Of a DNA stretch of 64,000 bases, positions 48,696 through 55,926 are shown piece after piece. This stretch comes from Anaerolineales bacterium (GTDB lineage Bacteria; Chloroflexota; Anaerolineae; Anaerolineales; UBA6663), in the NCBI GenBank assembly GCA_020850595.1, contig JADZEK010000050.1, forward strand, positions 1 through 64,000. Direction: 5' to 3'. Position 1 is the first letter of the stretch. Each line of letters opens with the position of its first letter. A program made the translations under genes and the position numbers. The notes under the pieces are model-generated. The model was not told the DNA's origin, searched no databases, and was given only the letters and a program-made list of their open reading frames with translations.

Positions 48696-50154
48696 GGGCC
48701 ACCACGACAGCCAGGTCGTCGGCGTGCCGCAGCGTCCAGCCGGGGGCGGCCTGGGCCAGCTCAGCCAGGGCCGTGCCGGTGGGCGCGACCACCACGCGGA
48801 GGTCGTACTGCTCCAGCACGTCCGCCCACTCCGGCCCGCCGCCCGCCAACTTCAGATAGTCTGCCACGAACGCAGGCGGGTACAGCGCGGCGCGGTCATC
48901 CACGAAGATTTGCTGGGCGGGCGCCAGCCGCCACGCCAGATAACCGCCCCACTCGTGCGAGTTGTAGAGCGGGCCGGGCAAATGCGCCTCGGCCAGGTAG
49001 TCGGCCGCCGCCACCGGCAGGCCGCGGGTGGCGGCGTCGTTCGCGGCTGCCGGGTCAAGCGCCCGCGCCAGGCGCACCGCCGCTACCCCGGCGGTCACCA
49101 GCACGGCCAGCCAGGCAGCGGCCGGCGCCAGCGGCCGCAGGCGCGCGAAAGCCCCCCGCCCACGTGCGAGCCACGGCTGCCGGCCGCTCCACCATGCGGC
49201 CAGCGCGGCTGCCCCGTGCCGGCTCAGCACCGGCGGCGTTACCAGCGCCAACAGCAGGACGTTCTGCCGCGCCACCAGGGTCAGATAGAGCGCCCCGCCG
49301 AGCAGCAGCCAGTCCGTCACCGGCAACGGCTGACCGCCCAGGCCCACCACCGCCAGCGTCGCCAGCCACAGCCCAATCAGCAGTTGCATCTCGCGCGCGT
49401 GAAAGTTGGGCGATTGCCACTCCGCCAGCCGGTCGCGCAGCGCCGAGGGGGTCAACGCTGACAGAGCCTCATGCCACACGCCCGGCCCATAGGGGTTGAG
49501 GAACGCCGCCGCCGCGCACACGCCCCCCACGAGGGCCAGGGTTCCCACTGCGCGCCAGGTCTGCTGCCCGAGCAGAGCGCGCAGCGCCTCGCCCGCCAGT
49601 GTCGCCCCGAGCAGGGCGAACCCCAGCGTGAAACCAACGTCGCAGTTGGCCCACAGCGCCATGAGCACCGGCAGCGCCCACGCGCCGCGCCCGCCCCGCT
49701 CGCGCCAGCGCTGCAAGACCAGCACAAAGGCCGCGCCCAACACCAGCGAGGCCAGCCCCGGCCAGGCGCTCGCCGTTAGCGCCGTGGCCGCGGCGCCCAG
49801 CAGCACCGCCCCAACGCGCACATACACCGGCCCGCTCGTCGCCGCGTACACCAGCGTGAACGCCGCCAGCGCGCTCACGACCGGCAGCCCATTCAGCCCG
49901 GCCGCGCCCCAGCGCTCGTAGACGATGTACAAGCCGATCTCGCTCAACCAGCCGGGCGAGCGCCACGCCTGTCCCGCGAAGTCGTGGGTGAATACGTCGG
50001 CGGCCGGCGCCTGCCCGTGCGCCGCTATCCACGCTCCGCTGTTCAGGTGGCTGAAGACGCGCGCATGGACCGCGCCATGCGCGGTGAAGGCCGCCAGGCC
50101 GCACAGCAGCAGAGCCACCGCTGGAAACACAAAGGGAGATGAAGATCGAGGCAT
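48688..50154 (-). CDS. Polytopic membrane protein, tandem paralogue of the gene at 47196
   Basis: 488 residues, about ten membrane helices. It shares with its neighbour NPYG ... EWQSPNFH, GPLYNSHEWGGYLAW and IFVDDRAALY. The acidic DTDTW loop of the neighbour is changed: this copy has HGAVHARVFSHLNSGAWIAAHG, with no acidic pair there, so it may be non-catalytic or use another residue. The ATG at 50154 is nine bases after the upstream stop. It belongs to the seven-gene operon. Function unknown; membrane scaffold or divergent transferase are both possible. Confidence 0.7.
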   Translation of the reverse strand: MPRSSSPFVFPAVALLLCGLAAFTAHGAVHARVFSHLNSGAWIAAHGQAPAADVFTHDFAGQAWRSPGWLSEIGLYIVYERWGAAGLNGLPVVSALAAFTLVYAATSGPVYVRVGAVLLGAAATALTASAWPGLASLVLGAAFVLVLQRWRERGGRGAWALPVLMALWANCDVGFTLGFALLGATLAGEALRALLGQQTWRAVGTLALVGGVCAAAAFLNPYGPGVWHEALSALTPSALRDRLAEWQSPNFHAREMQLLIGLWLATLAVVGLGGQPLPVTDWLLLGGALYLTLVARQNVLLLALVTPPVLSRHGAAALAAWWSGRQPWLARGRGAFARLRPLAPAAAWLAVLVTAGVAAVRLARALDPAAANDAATRGLPVAAADYLAEAHLPGPLYNSHEWGGYLAWRLAPAQQIFVDDRAALYPPAFVADYLKLAGGGPEWADVLEQYDLRVVVAPTGTALAELAQAAPGWTLRHADDLAVVVARD

Positions 50155-50163
50155 CTCGCGTCG

Positions 50164-51327
50164 TTAGCCGACAAAAAACCACAGCGCGTAGAGCGCGCTC
50201 AACCCGAGCAGCCCGGCGCTGCTGAATGTGAGATAGGCGAAACGCACGCGCCGCGTCTGCCGCGCCAGCCAGTCGCCCGCCGCGATGAAGGCGGGGAACA
50301 ACACCAGCACATAGCGCGCCAACGACTGCCAGGCAGCGGCCGTCAGGCTGTGCTTGCTCAGGTCAAACAGCAAATTGAGGCCGAAGTAGACCAGCCAGGC
50401 CCCGTTGCGCCAACGCGTCTGCCGGGCCATCACCAGCAACAGGCCGCCAAACACGATGGCGCTCGCCATGTCCAACACCGTCGGCAGGTCGGGCACGCGC
50501 AGCACCTGCGCCACGGCGTAGGACACCCCCCGCACCGGGTTCAGCAGTTCCACGCCGGAGTACGCGCGCAGCACCACGCCCATCGGCGGCCAGCCCTGCG
50601 CCTGCCGATAGACCAAGAAGGCCAGCCCGCCCCCTGCCGCCAGCGCCAGCCCCAGGCCCGCGCGCACCGCCAAGGCCGCCTTGCCGCCGGCCGCCCGCCA
50701 CTGAGTTACGGCCAGCCAGGCCAGGGCCGGCACGGTCAACAAACCTGGCCCGCGAGTCAAGGCCGCCAGGCCCGCCAGCGCCCCTGCCGCCGGCCAGCGC
50801 TCGCGCTCCGCCAGCACGAACGCCCACACTGTCAGGGCCAGGAACAGCGCTTCGGTGAACGGCGCCACCAGAAAGAGCGCCGTGGGGTAGACCGCCAGCG
50901 CCGTCGCCGCCCAGCGCCCCGCCGCCGGCCCGTAGTGGCGCTCGGCCAGCACGTGCACGCCCGCCAGCGCCGCCACCGCCGCCCCGGTGCTCACCAGCAA
51001 CCCGGCCGCCGTCACTGGCAACAGCTTCGCGGCCGCCCCCACCAGCGCCGGGTACAACGGATAGAACACCGTGTCGCCAACGCTTACGCCCGCATAGCCC
51101 ACGTCGGCCAGGGTCAGGTAATGTACGGCGTCCCACCGCACCCACATGTCGAGCGCCGCCTGCTGCCAGACGCTGCCCGCCCCAATGGGCAGGTAGGGCC
51201 GCAGCACCCACCACGCGCCCGCCAGCACCAGGCCTAGCGCCAGCCGCAGGCCGAGCACGCACAGCGCCGCCCACAGCCAGGCCGCCCACGGCCCCGCGCG
51301 TCCGTGGCGCGCCAGCCACGCTCTCAC
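50164..51327 (-). CDS. PIG-V-like membrane mannosyltransferase
   Basis: 387 residues, about eight membrane helices. The motif order WDAVHYLTLADVGY (about residues 64-77), FYPLYPALV and YPTALFLVAPFTEALFLALTVWAF is that of the GPI mannosyltransferase 2 (PIG-V) type, GT-C family. These enzymes use a polyprenyl/dolichyl-phosphate mannose donor. The GTG at 51327 overlaps the upstream stop by 4 bases. It is followed by the tandem paralogues. In bacteria such proteins act on surface lipid or protein glycans; the acceptor is not known here. Confidence 0.82.
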   Translation of the reverse strand: MRAWLARHGRAGPWAAWLWAALCVLGLRLALGLVLAGAWWVLRPYLPIGAGSVWQQAALDMWVRWDAVHYLTLADVGYAGVSVGDTVFYPLYPALVGAAAKLLPVTAAGLLVSTGAAVAALAGVHVLAERHYGPAAGRWAATALAVYPTALFLVAPFTEALFLALTVWAFVLAERERWPAAGALAGLAALTRGPGLLTVPALAWLAVTQWRAAGGKAALAVRAGLGLALAAGGGLAFLVYRQAQGWPPMGVVLRAYSGVELLNPVRGVSYAVAQVLRVPDLPTVLDMASAIVFGGLLLVMARQTRWRNGAWLVYFGLNLLFDLSKHSLTAAAWQSLARYVLVLFPAFIAAGDWLARQTRRVRFAYLTFSSAGLLGLSALYALWFFVG

Positions 51328-53039
51328 GGTTTGCAGCAGTCCGGTCCGAAGCTGAACTCATCCGGCGTCACGCGGCGCGACAGGCCATAGAAGACGTGAT
51401 AGTCACCGAACGCGCGCTCGGTGAAATCCACCCGCAGGCTGTGCAGCCCCGACCGAATCTGGCTGTCTAACTCGGGGTGCAGGGTGGTGATGTAGGCTAC
51501 GCGTGGGCTGGCGGCCACGGCCGCCTCGTAGGCGGGAATGCGGCTGTCGCGGTCGGTATAGCGGAAGTCCTCGTGGTACGGCAGCCGCGCCACGAATAGC
51601 AGATCTTCCTGGCTGGCAAAGGCCAGCGGGTACTCAACCCAATAATTGGTAAAGCCACGCGTCTCGCCCTGTGCCCGCAAGAATGCTATGAGCGCCGGCA
51701 GCGGCCGCGGGTCTACCCGCGCCACCGCATCAAACTGGGTCGTGAACCCAGGGGGGTAAGCCACGGCGGCCTGCACGTTGCCCCACCAGTAGAAGGCCAC
51801 CAGGCCTAGCGCCAGCAACTGCCCGAACCACTTGCGCCACACCGAGCGCCGCCCTTGCTGCCGCCGCCGCAGCCGGAACCAATGCAGCGTCTCGGCCATG
51901 AACAGCGCCACCGGCACGGTCAGCGGGAGGAAATAACGGCCGGAGGGGTCTGCGCCAAACGGCGAGAACACAAAGCCAAGAATGGTAAACAGCATGACGC
52001 CCGCCAACAGCCAGCGCCCCGGCGCGGCGGCGTCGCGCCGGGCGACCAGCCGCCGCAGCCCTACGCCCGTCGCGCCGATGTGCACGGCCAGCGCAAACGG
52101 CACCAGCGGCAGAGCCAGAAACGCGGCACCCCACGGCGGCCGCATCCCCCACACCACGGTTGGGCCAAACAACAGGAAGTTGAAGAGGTGGGCGAAAGCG
52201 GCGAAGACCAACACCGGTGACGAAGCGCCGCTGATCGCCGCGCCGGTTGTTTCCGCAAGGGTGAGGAGGCCATGGGTGGTGGTATACGCCAGCCACGGCG
52301 CCGCGCCCGCCGCCGCGCCCAGCCCGACCGCCAGGAGAATCCGTAGCAGCCGCGCCGACTGCCGCCCGGCCGCGATGGCGACGTAGATGAGCGCGGGCAG
52401 TGTGTAGGCCAGCGTGATCGGGAAAGTCCAAAACGCCAGCCCAGCCAACAGGCCAAACAGCGCCCAGCCCGCCCAGCCGCGCCCGCCCCGCCAGCGCCCG
52501 CCGGCGGCGGGCCGACCAATCGGCAGGTCGAGCGCTAGCCAGAGGAGCAAGTTGCCGAACAGCAGCGCTTCGCCATAGCCGCCCAGGGTCGCCGAGGTAT
52601 AGAGCGTGACCAGCACCGGGGGCACGACCATGAACAACACCGCCGCGCCCGCCAGCCATTGGCTGCGATAGATCTTCAACCCCAGCGCGTAGGTCGTCGC
52701 CACGGTGCCCAGGTACAGCGCCAACTGCACCAGCCGCATGGTCAACACCGTCTGGCCCAGCACGGCGAACGCCCCGGCTGTCAGCCAGGCGTCCAGGCTC
52801 CCCAGGTAGGCCTGCCCGTAAAAGAACACGGGCCGCTCGCCCTGCAAGATGTGCCGGGCCATCAACCCGACTACGGCTTCATCTGCGTTGAACGGCACGA
52901 CCCCCAGCCCTTCGAGGGTCAGCTTCAGCGCGGCGGCCAGCCCCAGGAGAGCCAGCAGCCGCCGCCAGTTCACCGCGCTTGAGGGGATTGCCCGTGTTTC
53001 AGCTATCATCATCGTTGGATATGCTGCCTGTTCTGACAC
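51324..53039 (-). CDS. Polytopic GT39-like glycosyltransferase
   Basis: 571 residues, about ten membrane helices. The first loop has VPFNADEAVVGLMARHILQGE (about 48-68), with an Asp-Glu pair typical of GT39/ArnT-like transferases, then FYGQAYLGSLDAWL. The C-terminal soluble segment ends near a Cys pair (PDCCKP). It is the first gene of the seven-gene minus operon. I kept the GTG at 53039 as start because a TATAGT box ends exactly six bases upstream; ATGs at 53012 and 53009 are alternatives. The acceptor is unknown. Confidence 0.8.
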   Translation of the reverse strand: MSEQAAYPTMMIAETRAIPSSAVNWRRLLALLGLAAALKLTLEGLGVVPFNADEAVVGLMARHILQGERPVFFYGQAYLGSLDAWLTAGAFAVLGQTVLTMRLVQLALYLGTVATTYALGLKIYRSQWLAGAAVLFMVVPPVLVTLYTSATLGGYGEALLFGNLLLWLALDLPIGRPAAGGRWRGGRGWAGWALFGLLAGLAFWTFPITLAYTLPALIYVAIAAGRQSARLLRILLAVGLGAAAGAAPWLAYTTTHGLLTLAETTGAAISGASSPVLVFAAFAHLFNFLLFGPTVVWGMRPPWGAAFLALPLVPFALAVHIGATGVGLRRLVARRDAAAPGRWLLAGVMLFTILGFVFSPFGADPSGRYFLPLTVPVALFMAETLHWFRLRRRQQGRRSVWRKWFGQLLALGLVAFYWWGNVQAAVAYPPGFTTQFDAVARVDPRPLPALIAFLRAQGETRGFTNYWVEYPLAFASQEDLLFVARLPYHEDFRYTDRDSRIPAYEAAVAASPRVAYITTLHPELDSQIRSGLHSLRVDFTERAFGDYHVFYGLSRRVTPDEFSFGPDCCKP

Positions 53040-53045
53040 GCGCCG

Positions 53046-53053
53046 ACTATAAT
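53046..53053. promoter_or_regulatory. Overlapping divergent -10 elements, leaderless pair
   Basis: The eight bases ACTATAAT hold TATAAT on the plus strand (53048-53053) and TATAGT on the minus strand (53046-53051). Each box has exactly six bases to a start codon: ATG at 53060 (plus) and GTG at 53039 (minus). RNA synthesis normally starts 6-7 bases past the -10, so both mRNAs would be leaderless. No -35 is clear on either side. Confidence 0.6.
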
Positions 53054-53059
53054 GCGCCC

Positions 53060-54601
53060 ATGCTCCTCACCGGCCGCCTGCGCCGCCTGGCACCTGAGTG
53101 GCCCGTGCTGGCTGTCGCGGCGCTGGCGATTGGGGCGCGCCTGCTGCCCACGCCCCGCACGATAGACGATGCCTTCATTACTTTCCGCTATGCGCGCAAC
53201 CTGGTCGCAGGGGCGGGCTTTGTCTACAACCTGGGTGAGCGCGTCCTCGGCACGACCACACCGCTCTATACACTGCTGCTGGCCGCGCTGGCCGGCCTGT
53301 CTGGCAGCGAGAATTATCCTTGGCTTGCGCTTTTGGTCAATTCACTGGCTGATGCCCTCACGTGTGGGCTGCTCGCCGCGCTGGGCCGGCGGCTAACCGG
53401 CCGGCGCGCGGTGGGCCTGGCTGCCGCGCTGCTGTGGGCGGTCGCACCAATGAGCGTCACCTTTGCCATCGGCGGCATGGAGACCTCCGTCTGCATCCTC
53501 GGCCTGACGGCGACGGCGTGGGCTTATCTCACCGGCCGCCCGCGCTGGACGGCGGCGGCGGCGGCGCTCACGCTCCTCACCCGCCCCGATGCGGCCTTGC
53601 TCATCGCGCCGCTGCTGCTCGATTGGGTCGCGCGCAGCCTGCGCGCCCGCGCCATCCCCTGGGCCGCGGTCGGTCTATTCGCGGGCGTGCTCGCGCCCTG
53701 GGTGATCTTTGCGGTGTTGTACTTCGGCTCGCCCTGGCCCCATTCCCTCGCGGCCAAGGCGCTGGCCTATCGCCTGCAGCCCACCGAAGCTGCTGTGCGC
53801 CTGCTCCAACATTACGGCACGCCCTTCTTTGAGGATGCGCTCTGCGGGCCGCGCTGGCCGCTGGTCGGCGTGACGCTCTACCTCGCGCTCAGCATCATCG
53901 GCGGGCTGGCCATGATCCGGCGCGAACCCCGCGCCTGGCTCGTGGCGCTTTACCCCTGGCTGTACGGCGTGGTGTTCGCCGCCGCCAATCCACTCATCTT
54001 TCGCTGGTACCTCGCGCCGCCCCTGCCCTTCTATTACCTGACGATCCTGGCCGGTCTCAACGCGCTGGCGCATGACCTGGCGCGCGCCCTCCGGCTGCCG
54101 GCTGGGGCGGCGCGCGCGGGCTGGGGCCTGCCGGCGCTGGCGGCCTGCGCCTTGCTCCTCAACGGCTGGACGCTGCGGCCCGATCATGGCCCACAGTCGC
54201 CCGCGCCCAAGATGGCCTGGCACCAGTTGGAGTTGTACTACACCCGCCTGGGGCAAGAACTGGCCCGGCGTGTCACGCCGCGTACCGTCATCGCCGCGGG
54301 CGACGTCGGCGCGCTGGGCTATTACTCCAACGCCCGCATTCTAGATACGGTCGGCCTCATGTCGCCCGAGGCCACGGCCTATTACCCGCTGCCCGCCGAC
54401 CAATACGTCATCAACTATGCCATGCCCGCGCAACTAATCCTCGCGGCCCGGCCAGACTTCGTGGTGCTGCTGGAAGTCTATGGGCGGCGCAGCCTGCTGC
54501 CCGACCCAGATTTTCAGGCCGCGTATGCGCTGGAGCAGACGGCGCCGACCGACATCTACGGCAGCCGCGGCCTGCTCGTCTATCACCGGCGCAGCCCATG
54601 A
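53060..54601 (+). CDS. Polytopic GT-C-like glycosyltransferase, DDA family
   Basis: 513 residues, about ten membrane helices. First loop TIDDAFITFRYARNLVAGAGF (about residues 34-54) with the acidic pair; GGMET, LLTRPDAALL and the C-terminal AAGDVGALGYYSNARILDTVGLMSPE follow. The paralogue at 38746 shares all of these. Relatives include arabinofuranosyl- and mannosyltransferases of GT-C type. The start is set by the promoter: ATG at 53060 lies six bases from TATAAT. It begins a three-gene plus operon with 4-base overlaps. Confidence 0.82.
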   Translation: MLLTGRLRRLAPEWPVLAVAALAIGARLLPTPRTIDDAFITFRYARNLVAGAGFVYNLGERVLGTTTPLYTLLLAALAGLSGSENYPWLALLVNSLADALTCGLLAALGRRLTGRRAVGLAAALLWAVAPMSVTFAIGGMETSVCILGLTATAWAYLTGRPRWTAAAAALTLLTRPDAALLIAPLLLDWVARSLRARAIPWAAVGLFAGVLAPWVIFAVLYFGSPWPHSLAAKALAYRLQPTEAAVRLLQHYGTPFFEDALCGPRWPLVGVTLYLALSIIGGLAMIRREPRAWLVALYPWLYGVVFAAANPLIFRWYLAPPLPFYYLTILAGLNALAHDLARALRLPAGAARAGWGLPALAACALLLNGWTLRPDHGPQSPAPKMAWHQLELYYTRLGQELARRVTPRTVIAAGDVGALGYYSNARILDTVGLMSPEATAYYPLPADQYVINYAMPAQLILAARPDFVVLLEVYGRRSLLPDPDFQAAYALEQTAPTDIYGSRGLLVYHRRSP

Positions 54602-55926
54602 GCCGCGCGCGCCTCGTGGCCTGGGCGGCGGTGTGGCTGGTGTGGGGCGGGTATGCCGCTGCGCTGGTGGTCACTCTGCCGGGGGTGCCCTTTCATCCTG
54701 ACGAGAGCACGCACCTCTATCTCAGCCGCGACTTTGACGTGCTCTTCTGGCAGCATGACCCCGCTGGAGTCACCTGGCAGGCCGCGCCGGCCGCGCCGGA
54801 AGTGCGCCGCTATCGCCTGCTGGAAGCGCCGCTCTCGCGCTACCTGATCGGCCTGAGCCGCATACTGTCCGGCCAACACGCCGTCTTGCCGGCGGCGGAT
54901 TGGAACTGGTCGGCCGATTGGGCCGCCAACCTGACCGCCGGCGCGGTGCCCAGCCCCCAACTGCTTCTCGCCGCCCGCTTGCCCGCCGCGCTGGCGACGG
55001 CAGCGGGGGCGGTGTTCGTGTTCGTCGTCGCGCGCCAGGGCGGCGGCTGGGGTGCGGGCCTCAGCGCGGCGGCGCTCTACTGCGCTAACGGGCTGCTCTG
55101 GCTGCACGGCCGGCGGGCCATGAGCGAGGGGCCGGCTGTGCTGACCGTGCTGGTGGCCGTGTGGGTCATGCTGCGCTGGGGCCGACGGGTTGTCTGCGTC
55201 GGCGCGGCGGTGGCCGTAGCTGCGGCGGCCAAGCTCACCGGCCTGGCCCTGCTGCCCGCCGGTCTGACGGCCGCCGCCCTTGCGCCGCCGCGTTCGTGGC
55301 GCGCGGCCTTGCGCCGGGCTGGTGTGGCCGCCCTGGCTTGCGCCGCCGCCGGCTGGCTCTTGAACCCCGCGCTGTGGGCGGCCCCCGCCCTGGGCCTGGC
55401 TGCCATGCAGGCGGCCCGCGCCGACTTGCTGGCCGCGCAGGTCAGCGCCTTGCAAGCGGCGGGCGGCCCAGTGCTGACCGGGCCGGCGGAGCGCCTGGCC
55501 GCGCTGATCTACCAGCTCTTCTTCGCCCCGCTCGCCTACTGGGAACTCCCCAACTATGCCGCGGCCACCGCCGCAGCCGAGGCAGCCTACCAGGCGCGGC
55601 CGTGGCTCACGCTCTTTCATGCCGCGCCCGCGACCGCCAACCTGGCCCCGGGCGGCCTGCTGCTGGCAATGGCGCTGTTCGGCGCGGCGCTCGCCGCCTG
55701 GCAGTTACGGCCGCGGGCCGCCGCGCTGCCCGCTGGGCGCCGCCGCGCTCTGCTCGTGCTCGGCGTCGCCACGGGAGGGTTGCTGGCCGCCCTGCTGTTG
55801 GCGCCCATCGGCTGGCAGCGCTACTATGTGCCGCTGCTGCCGCTGATCTGTGTTTGGGCCGGGCTGGGCGTGGCCGGCGCAGCGCGGCCCATTGTCGCTC
55901 ACCTGCCCCCTGATCAACGCCGATGA
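54598..55926 (+). CDS. GT39-like membrane glycosyltransferase (PMT-like)
   Basis: 442 residues with about nine membrane helices. The first loop has PFHPDESTHLYLSRDFDV (about 37-54), Asp-Glu as in PMT/ArnT enzymes. A later EAPLSRYLIGLSRILSG block is typical of the family. The C-terminal extension is short. It overlaps both the upstream DDA gene (ATGA) and the downstream ligase gene by 4 bases, so the three are coupled. Donor is probably a polyprenyl-phosphate sugar; acceptor unknown. Confidence 0.8.
   Translation: MSRARLVAWAAVWLVWGGYAAALVVTLPGVPFHPDESTHLYLSRDFDVLFWQHDPAGVTWQAAPAAPEVRRYRLLEAPLSRYLIGLSRILSGQHAVLPAADWNWSADWAANLTAGAVPSPQLLLAARLPAALATAAGAVFVFVVARQGGGWGAGLSAAALYCANGLLWLHGRRAMSEGPAVLTVLVAVWVMLRWGRRVVCVGAAVAVAAAAKLTGLALLPAGLTAAALAPPRSWRAALRRAGVAALACAAAGWLLNPALWAAPALGLAAMQAARADLLAAQVSALQAAGGPVLTGPAERLAALIYQLFFAPLAYWELPNYAAATAAAEAAYQARPWLTLFHAAPATANLAPGGLLLAMALFGAALAAWQLRPRAAALPAGRRRALLVLGVATGGLLAALLLAPIGWQRYYVPLLPLICVWAGLGVAGAARPIVAHLPPDQRR

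Noticed and set aside
47196-50154. Oligosaccharyltransferase (STT3/PglB) identity for the tandem paralogues
   Set aside because: The WWDYG-type motif of STT3/PglB is missing; DTDTWWHL is only superficially similar.
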